Assembly: GCF_006542765.1 (NCBI RefSeq)
Contig: NZ_SKCD01000077.1
Span: 124,001 to 188,000 of the forward strand
DNA: 64,000 nt
DNA from: Paenibacillus luteus
GTDB taxonomy: Bacteria; Bacillota; Bacilli; Paenibacillales; Paenibacillaceae
Reading direction: 5' to 3'
The notes under the pieces were generated by a model that was not told the origin of the DNA, did no database searches, and saw nothing but the letters and a program-made list of their open reading frames with translations. Position numbers and translations under genes: made by a program. Shown here one piece after another: positions 41,297-50,540 of this stretch. The stretch's first letter is position 1. Every line of letters begins with the position of its first letter.

Positions 41297-42907
41297 TTAG
41301 TTGTTCGCGTAACCGTCAGTTGAGCTTTTTGGACGACGGTTTTCAGGACGTCCTTCACTGCTGCGTTTGCCTTGGTAGCCACCAGTGCTGCCGCGTGACT
41401 CGTAACCGCCGCGCGAGCTGCCACCAGTGCTGCTGCCACTGCCGCTGTTGCTGCGTCTGTCATCGCGTCCGCGATAACCGCCGCCGCCGCCAGTGCTGCC
41501 AGTGCGGTTGCTACCGTAAGAAGAAGACGATCCGCTGCGGTTGAACGGACGACCGTTCGAGCGGATATCCGGCTTGCGTTTTTTGGCGCGAAGCGGATCT
41601 TCTGGTGTCAATTCGATTTCAACGTTTTTCTTCTCGCCAGTCAGCAATTTAATTGCTGCGGAAAGGAGGTGAACGGAATCGTATTGCTCAAGCAACTGAA
41701 TGGAAATGGCTTTGTATTCTGAGAATTCATCGCTCTGAACGACTTCAAGAAGACGCTCAGCTGTTACACGCTGTTTGCCTTCAATCGCTTCTGCAATACT
41801 TGGAAGCGGCTTGCGGTTCATCTTCTGGCGAGTAACTTTCTCAATGAAATGAAGGTGATCCGTCTCACGCGGCGTAACGAATGACCATGCTGTACCTTCT
41901 TTACCTGCGCGGCCTGTACGGCCGATACGGTGAACATAGCTCTCCGGATCTTGCGGAAGGTCAAAGTTGATAACATGAGTAACGCCAGATACATCAAGGC
42001 CACGCGCAGCAACGTCAGTTGCTACTAGTACGTCGATGCTGCCGTCACGGAATTTACGCATTACGCTATCGCGTTGGTTCTGCGATAAGTCGCCATGCAA
42101 ACCGTCAGCTGTGTAGCCACGTTTTTGGAGCGCTTCGCTCAGCTCATCAACCCGGCGTTTTGTACGGCCGAAGATGATTGCAAGCTCAGGGGATTCCATA
42201 TCAAGCAAACGGCTAAGCGCTTCAAACTTCTGGCGCTCATGCACTTCAATGTAGGATTGCTCGATTAGTGGTGCTGTGATTTGCTTCGGAATAACCGAAA
42301 CATGCTCCGGATTTTTCAGGAATTGCTGAGCAAGTCTCTGAATGTTTGCCGGCATCGTTGCAGAGAACAGCATCGTATGACGCTCTTCAGGCACTTGCTT
42401 CAAGATCGATTGGATGTCTTCCATGAAGCCCATATCGAGCATTTCATCCGCTTCATCCAAAATGACCGTTTGCACATCTTCAAGACGAATCGTCTTACGG
42501 TTAATATGGTCAAGCAAACGTCCAGGTGTACCGATAATGATTTGTGGCTTTTTCTTCAATGCACGGATTTGACGACCAATTTCTTGACCACCGTAAATCG
42601 GCAACGAGCGAAGGCCTTTGTATCGAGTCAACTTCCCGATCTCGTCTGCCACTTGAATAGCGAGTTCACGGGTTGGCGTCATTATTAATGCGACAATGCG
42701 TTCCTCGCTTGTCGGAATTTTGTTAATGAGCGGAATTCCGAATGCCGCTGTCTTTCCTGTACCCGTTTGTGCTTGGCCAATAAGATCTTGCCCTGCCATA
42801 GCAATAGGGATCGCTTTGTCTTGAATCGGGGTAGATTCCTCGAATCCAAGTTCGGTAATTGCTTGCAACACTTTCGGTTCCAAGCCAAATTCAGCAAATG
42901 TTTTCAA
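41297..42907 (-). CDS. cshA: DEAD-box RNA helicase, CshA-like
   Basis: A 536-residue RNA helicase. AQTGTGKT (about 46-53), PTRELA, DEADEM, SATMP and HRIGRTGRAG are present; an RNA-binding module follows the second RecA domain (LLEVVQSDEFSEYKAISIQL), then a Gly/Ser/Arg-rich tail (RGRDDRRSNSGSG). Length and order fit CshA, the major cold-shock and RNA-degradosome helicase of Bacillus and Staphylococcus. The start codon follows a modest ribosome site. An extended -10 promoter lies about 50 bp upstream. Confidence 0.92.
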   Translation of the reverse strand: MKTFAEFGLEPKVLQAITELGFEESTPIQDKAIPIAMAGQDLIGQAQTGTGKTAAFGIPLINKIPTSEERIVALIMTPTRELAIQVADEIGKLTRYKGLRSLPIYGGQEIGRQIRALKKKPQIIIGTPGRLLDHINRKTIRLEDVQTVILDEADEMLDMGFMEDIQSILKQVPEERHTMLFSATMPANIQRLAQQFLKNPEHVSVIPKQITAPLIEQSYIEVHERQKFEALSRLLDMESPELAIIFGRTKRRVDELSEALQKRGYTADGLHGDLSQNQRDSVMRKFRDGSIDVLVATDVAARGLDVSGVTHVINFDLPQDPESYVHRIGRTGRAGKEGTAWSFVTPRETDHLHFIEKVTRQKMNRKPLPSIAEAIEGKQRVTAERLLEVVQSDEFSEYKAISIQLLEQYDSVHLLSAAIKLLTGEKKNVEIELTPEDPLRAKKRKPDIRSNGRPFNRSGSSSSYGSNRTGSTGGGGGYRGRDDRRSNSGSGSSTGGSSRGGYESRGSTGGYQGKRSSEGRPENRRPKSSTDGYANN

Positions 42908-42957
42908 ACTTTTCTCAAACTCCTTTTATCTGCAGCCTACTTAAGAATATCCAAATC

Positions 42958-42966
42958 ATTATAGCA
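42958..42966 (-). promoter_or_regulatory. Extended -10 promoter of the cshA-like gene
   Basis: TGCTATAAT on the minus strand gives TGN plus an exact TATAAT. No good -35 is seen at 17 bp. The leader would be about 45 nt. Confidence 0.5.
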
Positions 42967-43061
42967 CACATTCAATCGTGAATACCAGCGAACATAAGAA
43001 AGCCATACTAAGGAAGTGAAAAAAAGTAAAAAATCGCTTCGTCTGTATAGGAGGAATTGCA

Positions 43062-43901
43062 ATGAATCCGCATTCGTTTCGTTACCTTTATACAGTGCCC
43101 ATGATGACAGTAGGAGCCTTCCTTATCGCTGCTGGCTTCAATTTATTCCTCATCCCCCATCAACTGCTTAGCGGCGGAGTATCTGGTATTTCAATGATGA
43201 TCGGTTATATTACCGGTGGCAATATTGCTTGGCTTTACTTTATTCTCAATGTGCCTCTGCTGCTGTGGGGCTGGTTTGCAATCGGCCGTCGTTTTATTAT
43301 GTGGAGCATTTACGCGGTCATTGCCTCGACCTTGCTCCTTGAATTTATACCCATCATAAAAATTGCTGATGACATTGTGCTTGGCGCTGTCTTTGGCGGG
43401 ATCATGGTTGGCTTTGGCAGCGGTTTGACGCTTCGCTACGGCGGCTCTTCGGGTGGCTTCGATATCATCGCATCCATCATCACGCGCAAACGCGACTTGC
43501 CTATCGGCATGATTATTTTTATTTTGAACGGTGCGGTCATCGCCCTTTTAGTTGCTTTTACAAAAAATTGGGATTCCGCCCTTTATTCGCTGCTGTCGAT
43601 TTTTTCTGCTGGCAAAGTAGTAGATCTCATTCATGTGAGGCATATTAAATTAACAGCTTTCATCGTTACGACCAAAACAGATGAACTGCTTGCCAAGCTC
43701 CTCTCCCATCCTCGCGGCATTACGATCATAAAGACCCGCGGCGCCTATTCCTCGGCAGATCGCGATATGCTGATGACGGTAAGGACAAAATACGAATTGG
43801 CGGAGCTTAGCAAGATCGTTACGACCATCGACCCGCGTGCCTTCATTAATATTGTGGAAACGGTAGGCGTAATCGGCGACTTTACCAAGCCGAAGGACTA
43901 A
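43062..43901 (+). CDS. YitT-family membrane protein (DUF161/DUF2179)
   Basis: Five or six membrane helices occupy residues 8-190 (VGAFLIAAGFNLFLIPHQLL, ISMMIGYITGG, GGIMVGFGSGLTLRYGGSSG). A C-terminal cytoplasmic domain (TKTDELLAKLLSHPRGITII to DPRAFINIVETVG) is the DUF2179 ferredoxin-like fold. The family is common in Bacillales and may include efflux or sensing roles; none is proved. AGGAGG lies 6 nt before the ATG. Monocistronic by position. Confidence 0.9.
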   Translation: MNPHSFRYLYTVPMMTVGAFLIAAGFNLFLIPHQLLSGGVSGISMMIGYITGGNIAWLYFILNVPLLLWGWFAIGRRFIMWSIYAVIASTLLLEFIPIIKIADDIVLGAVFGGIMVGFGSGLTLRYGGSSGGFDIIASIITRKRDLPIGMIIFILNGAVIALLVAFTKNWDSALYSLLSIFSAGKVVDLIHVRHIKLTAFIVTTKTDELLAKLLSHPRGITIIKTRGAYSSADRDMLMTVRTKYELAELSKIVTTIDPRAFINIVETVGVIGDFTKPKD

Positions 43902-43926
43902 TCCATATACGCGAATATGGATTTTA
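43900..43926 (+). terminator. Weak terminator after the YitT-like gene
   Basis: AATCCATAT and ATATGGATT pair around a 6-nt loop and end in TTTA. Confidence 0.45.
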
Positions 43927-44040
43927 CGCAGTATCCCTATGTTTTTGAAAATGATCCTGATATAATGTTTGTATCCCGTAGCTTTGGTTTCTTGCCATAT
44001 GATTTCCCCTAAACATTAGATATGAAAGGGTGAGGCTCAG

Positions 44041-44235
44041 GTGGATATGGAAACGGTCAAATTGTCTCAAATTGTAGAGAAGCTTGCCCCAGAGCTTAGT
44101 CCTTTTCTTACCGCACGTGAATTGGACATCAGCATCGTGCTGCGTGACGGCCTCGCTTTACTAGAGCCCGCGGACGCCATGGAAATTGTGCAGCACAGCA
44201 TTTGCAATCAGCAGAGAGAAGCTTTGTTACAATGA
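44041..44235 (+). CDS. Unknown small protein, 64 residues
   Basis: The product is acidic and helical (VKLSQIVEKLAPELSPFLTA, then ISIVLRDGLALLEPADAMEI). I do not recognise it. GGTGAGG lies 5 nt before a GTG at 44041; an ATG two codons later is the alternative. A clear terminator 30 bp downstream supports a separate gene. No signal or membrane segment. Confidence 0.55.
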   Translation: MDMETVKLSQIVEKLAPELSPFLTARELDISIVLRDGLALLEPADAMEIVQHSICNQQREALLQ

Positions 44236-44262
44236 CAATGCGGGACACACGGATTATTTACG

Positions 44263-44297
44263 CGCCAGTCGAGACCAACTCGGCTGGCTTTTTGTTT
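44263..44297 (+). terminator. Terminator after the 64-residue gene
   Basis: GCCAGTCGAG and CTCGGCTGGC pair around ACCAA and are followed by TTTTTGTTT. Confidence 0.8.
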
Positions 44298-44474
44298 ATT
44301 TTGCAGTTGTACATACTCTTCTCCGTCTCTATTTTCGAATGGATTATGACAAAGAAAATAAAGCTAAGAACCACAAATATGACATATACTTTCTTAATAT
44401 TTCAAAAAAGTTAATGACCCAGCATCCCAACTGCTTTATAATTTGAACAGAATAGCTAACGGGGAGAGAGCAAA

Positions 44475-45671
44475 GTGGACATCGTCATTTCAACCTTATT
44501 GCTGCTGTACAGCTTGCTCACTGGTAGCGGTGAAGATAATGCCGCGGCCAGACAGCTTGCTATTGCTTATGTGAATTCTGCAGCCGGCCAAACACTTATA
44601 CAGCCAGATTCATCCATAGCGGGAGGCATCAAACCTGGCAATCCTAACTCATCAATCGTAAAAAAAGATCCGCAGCCGGATACCCCGCCTATCAAAGGTA
44701 TCTATGTAACAGCACACAGCGCTGGCGGCGCGCGCATGGAATCGCTGCTCAAACTGGTTGATGATACAGAGCTCAACAGCATGGTCATCGACATTAAAGA
44801 TGACAACGGGTTTATTACATATCCTACGACGACGCCCGAGCTTCAGGAGGTTGGCGCCTCCAAAAAGTATATTCGGGATATTAATGCACTCATGGTTACG
44901 TTAAAGAAACATAACATTTACCCTATCGCAAGAATCGTCGTGTTCAAGGATACCGCGCTCGCCCGCAAGCAGCCGGAACTATCGTTCCTCCATCAGGACG
45001 GAACGATCTGGAAGAACGGCCGTGGTGAAAGCTTCGTCAATCCTTACCGCAAGGAAGTTTGGGATTATAACATCGCTGTTGCGAAAGAAGCAGCCAAGCT
45101 TGGCTTCAAAGAAATCCAGTTCGACTATGTCCGTTTTCCGGAGGGCTTCGACAACAAAGCCGCCACGCTGACCTATAGCAAAACCGATCAAAGCCGAGTT
45201 GACACGGTGGCTGGTTTCGTCAAATATGCCCGTGAGCAGCTCGAACCGCTTGGCGTGCGTGTTTCGGTAGATATTTTCGGCTATGCGGCATCCGTGCCTA
45301 CAGCTGAAGGGATTGGTCAAGATTTTGTCAAAATTTCAAACGATGTACATGTTATCTCACCTATGGTCTACCCTAGCCATTACAGTACCGGCTGGTTCAA
45401 ACAGAAAGATCCTGATTTAAGTCCATATGAGACAATCAAAGGCGCCATGCTGGATACCCATAAAAAATTGGACCCCATTGTCGAGCTTAAACCGATCATT
45501 CGGCCTTGGATTCAGGATTTCACAGCAAGCTGGTTAGGTACCGGCCATTATATGAAATATGGAAAAGCCGAGGTTGAGGCTCAAATCAAGGCGCTGCAGG
45601 ATACTGGGATCAAAGAATATTTACTCTGGAATGCCGGCAATAAATATTCACCCGATGTGGACTATAAGTAA
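44475..45671 (+). CDS. Putative glycoside hydrolase (DUF4015)
   Basis: A 398-residue protein. The N-terminus has one hydrophobic helix (IVISTLLLLYSLLTG) that may be a signal or anchor. After a Pro-rich linker a TIM-barrel domain follows: GIYVTAHSAGGARMESLLKL, VIDIKDDNGFITY, IARIVVFKD, EIQFDYVRFPEG (probable active-site Asp) and DVHVISPMVYPSHYS. These are standard for the DUF4015 putative glycoside hydrolases of spore formers. The start is GTG after GGGGAGAGAG. Wall or spore polysaccharide is the likely substrate. Confidence 0.85.
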   Translation: MDIVISTLLLLYSLLTGSGEDNAAARQLAIAYVNSAAGQTLIQPDSSIAGGIKPGNPNSSIVKKDPQPDTPPIKGIYVTAHSAGGARMESLLKLVDDTELNSMVIDIKDDNGFITYPTTTPELQEVGASKKYIRDINALMVTLKKHNIYPIARIVVFKDTALARKQPELSFLHQDGTIWKNGRGESFVNPYRKEVWDYNIAVAKEAAKLGFKEIQFDYVRFPEGFDNKAATLTYSKTDQSRVDTVAGFVKYAREQLEPLGVRVSVDIFGYAASVPTAEGIGQDFVKISNDVHVISPMVYPSHYSTGWFKQKDPDLSPYETIKGAMLDTHKKLDPIVELKPIIRPWIQDFTASWLGTGHYMKYGKAEVEAQIKALQDTGIKEYLLWNAGNKYSPDVDYK

Positions 45672-45678
45672 GTCTAAC

Positions 45679-45718
45679 GCAAAAACCACCCTCGCTGAGA
45701 AGCAAGAGTGGTTTTTTT
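45679..45718 (+). terminator. Terminator of the DUF4015 gene
   Basis: AAAAACCAC and GTGGTTTTTT with a shorter inner stem. Confidence 0.8.
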
Positions 45719-45721
45719 GAA

Positions 45722-45815
45722 ATATAAGAATTTATAAGTGTGTTAACTTATAAAGGGCTTATATTTCACCGTCAAAGCTACTTCAGCGTCTAAAGGAAGC
45801 CGAAGGCGTTTTTGC
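45722..45815. repeat. Long dispersed repeat, copy A
   Basis: About 90 bp shared with 54254-54345 at more than 85 percent identity. It begins with a TATAAG..CTTATA dyad and ends in a 40-bp palindrome (CTTC.GGC.TTCCTTTA.GAC.GCTGAAG on the minus strand) related to copies 2-4 near holA. Both copies lie directly after the terminator of a plus-strand gene. Confidence 0.85.
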
Positions 45816-45829
45816 TTGTGTAAATCCTA

Positions 45830-46798
45830 TTATTGGGATAGACGAAGAGCGAGCTCGTACATGCCCATGTCAAAAGGCTTCTTCGTATTAACGACTTTAT
45901 CGATATCCGTTGTAACAAGTTCGCCCCGCACGACGCCACAGGCTTTGCCCGAATCGCCAGCCATAAGCTGTCTAACCGCAAAGTCGCCTAGACGGCTTGC
46001 CAAGATGCGATCGATTGCTGTCGGTGTTCCGCCACGCTGAATGTGGCCAAGCACCGTTACGCGCGGCTCGATACCACTGTTCGCTGTAATTTGCTGAGCT
46101 ACCTCTTCGCCTTTGCCAGCACCCTCTGCTACGACGATGATACTATGACGCTTGCCTTTGGCAAAATTCGTCTTCATGCGCTCCGCTACTTCAGACAGCT
46201 CAAATGGTACTTCCGGCACAAGAATTGTCTCTGCGCCACTGGCAAGACCTGCATGAAGAGCGATATCCCCGCAATGGCGACCCATAACTTCCACGATCGA
46301 TGAACGCTCATGCGAGGACATCGTGTCGCGAATTTTGTTAATTGCATCTACTACAATACTTACTGCCGTGTCAAAACCGATCGTAATATCAGTGAACGGG
46401 ATGTCGTTGTCAATTGTGCCTGGAAGCCCCATTGTTTTAATGCCAAGCTTGCTCAGCTTGTTCGCGCCTTGGTAAGAGCCGTCGCCGCCAATAACGACCA
46501 ATCCGTCAATTCCTCTTGAGCGAAGCACTTCAGCACCTCGCTGCTGACCTTCTGCCGTAACGAACTCCTTGCATCTAGCTGTTTGCAAAATCGTTCCGCC
46601 ACGCTGAATAATATCACCTACGCTCCGCAAATCCATTTGACGCAAATCATCGTTGATCAGACCTTGATATCCACGCTGTACACCGTATACATCCAGCCCA
46701 TAATAAAGCGCGCTTCTTACAACAGCCCTTACGGCTGCGTTCATTCCTTGCGAATCTCCTCCGCTTGTCAATACTGCGATTGATTTGACTGCAGACAT
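45830..46798 (-). CDS. pfkA: 6-phosphofructokinase
   Basis: ATP-dependent enzyme of glycolysis, phosphorylating fructose 6-phosphate. TSGGDSQGMNAAVRAVV binds ATP, GGDGSYQGA and GTIDNDI(PF)TD carry the catalytic region, and GHIQRGGTPTAIDRI is standard. Length 322 residues matches the tetrameric bacterial enzyme. GGAGG lies 7 nt before the ATG. It follows the terpene synthase gene by 30 bp, so the two may share a transcript. No pyruvate kinase gene follows, unlike the Bacillus pfkA-pyk pair. Confidence 0.96.
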   Translation of the reverse strand: MSAVKSIAVLTSGGDSQGMNAAVRAVVRSALYYGLDVYGVQRGYQGLINDDLRQMDLRSVGDIIQRGGTILQTARCKEFVTAEGQQRGAEVLRSRGIDGLVVIGGDGSYQGANKLSKLGIKTMGLPGTIDNDIPFTDITIGFDTAVSIVVDAINKIRDTMSSHERSSIVEVMGRHCGDIALHAGLASGAETILVPEVPFELSEVAERMKTNFAKGKRHSIIVVAEGAGKGEEVAQQITANSGIEPRVTVLGHIQRGGTPTAIDRILASRLGDFAVRQLMAGDSGKACGVVRGELVTTDIDKVVNTKKPFDMGMYELALRLSQ

Positions 46799-46828
46799 GT
46801 TTCATTCCTCCACATTTTTTATTTATAG

Positions 46829-47914
46829 TTAAGCTTGCTGTTTCCGAATCCAGATGCTGTTAATAAGGAAAAACAGACGCGTAAGCGGGCTGTTCTTCAT
46901 TAGCCTCCTTGAGACATCTCTAACATCCGCCTGGTGGCGGACCTTCGGGTCTGATAAATATAAGGCTAGAAGCCCTTCTATTATCAAACGATGAAAACGG
47001 GAAGCAGGAAGCTGCAACACATCCTCACGCGCCCGGTTCACGATAGTGGCGAGGCGCTCAACAAGCAGACTTTCATTATCATAATAATTGCAAAAGTTAA
47101 GATCTCCGCCAGCTTGGTCCTCCGCTTGATCAATGAGATAATCAAGCAAAATATGAAGCCCGCACACATGCGGAAAATAAATCTTTTTGATTGCGGCCCC
47201 ATCTTCTTCAGAAAGACCTTCCTCGCTTGCTGCCAAAAACAGCATAAACATCCCAAGCGTGGAGCCGGCTGCTGCTGCAAATTCATTCCATTGCAAACTC
47301 GGATAATCCTTGCGGTACAAAGCCCACCAATTGAGCAGATAATCTTCGCGCAGATCCTTGCGAATATGCTTGTACACCTGCAAATCACCATAGAGGCCAA
47401 CTAATCCGCTAACATGCTCCTGTACGCTCAAATAGGAAGGTAACAATGCAACCTGTCGTTGGCAGATCCGAACGAGATGATGCAAATATCCACCATCGTC
47501 CCTCTCCGCTCGCAATGCATAATAATCCTGAAGCTGCGCTTCGGGATTGACCGCATCGAGCATCGATTGATGCAATAATCGAAAATCATCCGGATCTAGT
47601 GATGTGCTCCGATCGCACAGGTTGTCCAAATAGTCGCTAATCGTCTGCAAGGCCACAATAAGGGGAATCAGAATATGTCTCTGCTCCAAATGGGCTGCAG
47701 CATAGACGCTTCCTCCTTGGCAATGAAACCTTTTGGTATCCATGCTATCCAGCGCCTGTATTCTCAGCTCGGCATCGGGTATTTGCTGCGCCATCAGACG
47801 CAGTTCCTTGAGCTCTAAGTCCACAGCAGGCAGCACATATTTGTACACACGGTGCATTAGCTTCAGTGGCCCTTTGGGCACGCGGTGGCCTGTCAAAGTC
47901 GTCAATCTCAACAT
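46829..47914 (-). CDS. ytpB: Tetraprenyl-beta-curcumene synthase-like terpene cyclase
   Basis: A 361-residue protein of the DUF2600/YtpB group. TISDYLDNLCDRS carries the Asp-rich metal motif in variant form, with a second polar motif later (HILLDYLIDQAEDQ). The YtpB enzyme in Bacillus cyclises tetraprenyl diphosphate to a C35 curcumene that leads to spore sesquarterpenes. AGGAGG lies 7 nt before the ATG. The neighbours are a small unknown protein upstream (23 bp) and pfkA downstream. Confidence 0.85.
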   Translation of the reverse strand: MLRLTTLTGHRVPKGPLKLMHRVYKYVLPAVDLELKELRLMAQQIPDAELRIQALDSMDTKRFHCQGGSVYAAAHLEQRHILIPLIVALQTISDYLDNLCDRSTSLDPDDFRLLHQSMLDAVNPEAQLQDYYALRAERDDGGYLHHLVRICQRQVALLPSYLSVQEHVSGLVGLYGDLQVYKHIRKDLREDYLLNWWALYRKDYPSLQWNEFAAAAGSTLGMFMLFLAASEEGLSEEDGAAIKKIYFPHVCGLHILLDYLIDQAEDQAGGDLNFCNYYDNESLLVERLATIVNRAREDVLQLPASRFHRLIIEGLLALYLSDPKVRHQADVRDVSRRLMKNSPLTRLFFLINSIWIRKQQA

Positions 47915-47937
47915 GCACCCCTCCTAACCAAACCAAT

Positions 47938-48255
47938 TCATGAATGCCGACGCGATTCCAACTGTTGATCAATGCGATACCAAATATGGAGATCGTTGAT
48001 CCTACTGGCATAATCGGCTATTTCATAGTTTAGTATACAGGATTGCTCAAAGCTGTCTTCTTCAAACAGCTGAGCTTGCTTTACATGAATATCCCGCTCA
48101 AACTCCATGACGCGGTCAGGAATTGTTCCACGGATCAGCTCCCATTGCTCAATAATGGCAAGCTGGTCAACTGCCTTATACTGCTCCCATTCCATTTCCA
48201 GCACGGGAATACGGATCCGAAGCCGTTCATTCCAGTCAAAACGATAAGCTCCCAT
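47938..48255 (-). CDS. Unknown 105-residue protein upstream of terpene synthase
   Basis: Soluble, acidic and helical (LEMEWEQYKAVDQLAIIEQW, VMEFERDIHVKQAQLFEED, SRINDLHIWYRIDQQ). I do not recognise the family. GGAGG lies 6 nt before ATG 48255. Its tight spacing to ytpB (23 bp, same strand) suggests a joint transcript and possibly a joint role. Confidence 0.7.
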   Translation of the reverse strand: MGAYRFDWNERLRIRIPVLEMEWEQYKAVDQLAIIEQWELIRGTIPDRVMEFERDIHVKQAQLFEEDSFEQSCILNYEIADYASRINDLHIWYRIDQQLESRRHS

Positions 48256-48315
48256 TGTAAACCTCCACATCTAAATGTACCATTTCGACAGACAATAATC
48301 CAGCTTCAAATCGGA

Positions 48316-48344
48316 TTGGTCCGAATGCCTATCCATGCTATACT
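48316..48344 (+). promoter_or_regulatory. Sigma-A promoter of the MFS gene
   Basis: TTGGTC, a 17-bp spacer ending in TGC, and TATACT lie 45 bp before the gene. Confidence 0.6.
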
Positions 48345-48388
48345 GATATGCATATTGTTTACAACAGAGATGGAGTGAGCTTGCAGCA

Positions 48389-49576
48389 ATGGATACACTT
48401 GGCCTCGCCGAGGCAGAGAGATCGGCAAACGCGCGGAAGGAAACGACAGCGCTTCGAATATACAGCTTCTCGGCTTACTCTACCGCCGCGATGGTCGTTT
48501 CCTTCATACCGCTATACTTTTTAGATAGAGGATTTTCAGAGCAGCAAATCGGCATCATCTATTCGACTGGACCTTTCATCTCTATTTTTGCAAATATCAT
48601 AATGGGAATGGCCAGCGACAAGTACAGAACGATTAAGAAACTGCTTATGATCTTATTGTTCGGACAGCTAGTCATGATTTCGCTGCTATTTCCAATCGAA
48701 AACTTTGCCCTTGTTTGCCTTGTGATGATGGGCTTTTATTTTTTCCAGACACCTATTAACCCGCTAAGCGACAGCCTGCTGCTATTATCTAGCCAGTACA
48801 CGGGAACCCCTTATGCGCTGGTCCGAATATTTGGCTCCCTTGGATTTGCAGTGACCGCTTATACTTTCGGACTCATTCTGAAGGAGATCGGCTCTACTTG
48901 GACGCTTCCGCTAGCACTGTGTACCATCGCTATTACGCTGATGCTGACGACGCGGATCAGGGATTATCAAGGGAACGCCCGCAAAATAGACTTTTCCGGC
49001 TTCTTCAAGCTGCTGCGGCAAAGGGATGTACTGCTGTTTTTCCTGATCATTCTGACGATTTCCATCCCCCACCGGATGTACGAGGGCTTTCTTGCCGTAA
49101 CGATGCGCCACATGGGCGCAAGTGATTCCCTCGTTGGCCTCGCTTGGCTCGTATCGGCATTAAGCGAGATCCCGATTTTGTTCCTGCTCGGCAAGTATGG
49201 CCACAAGTTCAAGGAGCTCCCGCTGCTGATGATTGCATCCATCATGTACGCAGTTAGACTGTGGCTTCTCAGCGATATTCAAGATCCGCGCTGGGTAATT
49301 GCCACACAGGCGATGCACAGCATTTCGTTTGGCATCTACTTTTCTACCGCCCTACGATACCTCTCCAGGCTCATACCGGATGAGTACCGTGCTTCTGGGC
49401 AAGCGGTGTATGCCGTCATCTGGACCGGACTTGCAGGCGTAATCAGCGGAATGTTCGGCGGCTATGTTTATGAGCATTTCGGTCGCGAGGCTTTCTTCAA
49501 AATGGGGGCAGGATTTGCGATCGTCGCAGCCGCAGCCTTTCTCGCACGTTACTATTTCAGCCGGACAGAGCGATAA
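48389..49576 (+). CDS. MFS transporter, YwbF-like
   Basis: Twelve-helix transporter of 395 residues. MVVSFIPLYFLDRGFSEQQI, IIYSTGPFISIFANIIMGMA and the central charged loop (RDYQGNARKIDFSGFFKLL) fit the phenylpropionate permease/nucleoside symporter branch of MFS to which YwbF belongs. Substrate unknown. It has its own promoter and a strong terminator, so it is monocistronic. Confidence 0.85.
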   Translation: MDTLGLAEAERSANARKETTALRIYSFSAYSTAAMVVSFIPLYFLDRGFSEQQIGIIYSTGPFISIFANIIMGMASDKYRTIKKLLMILLFGQLVMISLLFPIENFALVCLVMMGFYFFQTPINPLSDSLLLLSSQYTGTPYALVRIFGSLGFAVTAYTFGLILKEIGSTWTLPLALCTIAITLMLTTRIRDYQGNARKIDFSGFFKLLRQRDVLLFFLIILTISIPHRMYEGFLAVTMRHMGASDSLVGLAWLVSALSEIPILFLLGKYGHKFKELPLLMIASIMYAVRLWLLSDIQDPRWVIATQAMHSISFGIYFSTALRYLSRLIPDEYRASGQAVYAVIWTGLAGVISGMFGGYVYEHFGREAFFKMGAGFAIVAAAAFLARYYFSRTER

Positions 49577-49582
49577 GCATTC

Positions 49583-49638
49583 AAAAATAAGGCTGCTGCG
49601 CAGCGTGTTCAGTACACGCGCGCAGCAGCCTTATTTGT
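49583..49638. terminator. Terminator between MFS gene and yebC
   Basis: AATAAGGCTGCTGCGCAGCG pairs almost perfectly with CGCGCAGCAGCCTTATT; an A-run and a T-run lie on the two sides. Confidence 0.85.
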
Positions 49639-49657
49639 CGATAAATGAATCATTCGC

Positions 49658-50377
49658 TTATTCGACGATTTCAAAGTTCGAATAAACGTCCTGCACATCA
49701 TCGTTATCTTCAAAAGCATCCATCATCTTGAGCAGCTTGTCCGCATTCTCTCCATCAACCTTGACGATATTTTGCGGCAGCCAGCGAACGCCTGCATTTA
49801 CGAAGGAATAACCTTCCTTCTCAAGCGCGTTTTTCACTTGCTCAAATTCATGAGGGTGAGTCAATATCTCAAAGCTATCGTCATTGACTACGACATCCTC
49901 AGCCCCAGCCTCAAGTGAGACCATCATCATCGTATCCTCATCCGCTTCATGCACTTCACGGTCAACGACCAGCAGGCCTTTGTGATCGAACATATAGCCA
50001 ACGCAGCCGCTCTCGCCCATGTTTCCGCCGCGTTTATTGAACGCGGAACGTACGTCAGCAGCCGTACGGTTACGGTTGTCCGTTAAACATTTGACCATGA
50101 TGGCTACGCCGCCTGGGCCATAGCCTTCGTACATAATGTCATCGTATTCAACGCCGTCGCCAGCGCCTGCTGCCTTCTTGATCGCACGTTCAATATTATC
50201 ATTTGGCATTTGTTCTGCTCTAGCATTGGCAATCGCCGTCTTCAGACCAAAGTTTGCATCCGGATTAGGTCCACCCCTACGGGCTTGAACGTAAATCTCT
50301 CGTCCTAGCTTAACGAACTTGTTATTTTTAGCCTGATCGGCCTTCCCTTTACGGTCTTTGAACAATTTAAATTTCAT
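49658..50377 (-). CDS. YebC/PmpR family protein (YeeI type)
   Basis: A 239-residue protein of the DUF28 fold: GREIYVQARRGGPNPDANFG, MPNDNIERAIKKAAGAGDGV, YEGYGPGGVAIMVKCLTDNRNR and GCVGYMFDHKGLL. The start KFKLFKDRKGKADQAKNNKF is the YeeI/PmpR variant, not the GHSKW form. Family members are described as DNA-binding regulators, and more recently as ribosome-associated factors easing stalling at proline runs. AGGGGAG precedes ATG 50377. Monocistronic. Confidence 0.9.
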   Translation of the reverse strand: MKFKLFKDRKGKADQAKNNKFVKLGREIYVQARRGGPNPDANFGLKTAIANARAEQMPNDNIERAIKKAAGAGDGVEYDDIMYEGYGPGGVAIMVKCLTDNRNRTAADVRSAFNKRGGNMGESGCVGYMFDHKGLLVVDREVHEADEDTMMMVSLEAGAEDVVVNDDSFEILTHPHEFEQVKNALEKEGYSFVNAGVRWLPQNIVKVDGENADKLLKMMDAFEDNDDVQDVYSNFEIVE

Positions 50378-50490
50378 TATGCTCGCTCCCCTGACAAAGT
50401 TTCCAAGCAACAGTTTATCATTGCAAGCGGGACTTGGTCAATGAAAGTAAGCTTAATTGACATATGGGAAGTGGTAAAAAAGAAATAAGA

Positions 50491-50520
50491 AAAAGCCCCC
50501 TGTTACCAGGGAGCCCTCGC
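50491..50520 (-). terminator. Terminator of the cold-shock gene
   Basis: On the minus strand GGCTCCCTG and CAGGGGGC pair and are followed by TTTTTCTTA. Confidence 0.75.
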
Positions 50521-50540
50521 CATTGCATCGCAAAATGTTT

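Noticed and set aside
45722..45815. CRISPR or insertion-sequence end
   Set aside because: Only two distant copies are present, with no spacer array and no transposase; a dispersed palindromic element explains it better.
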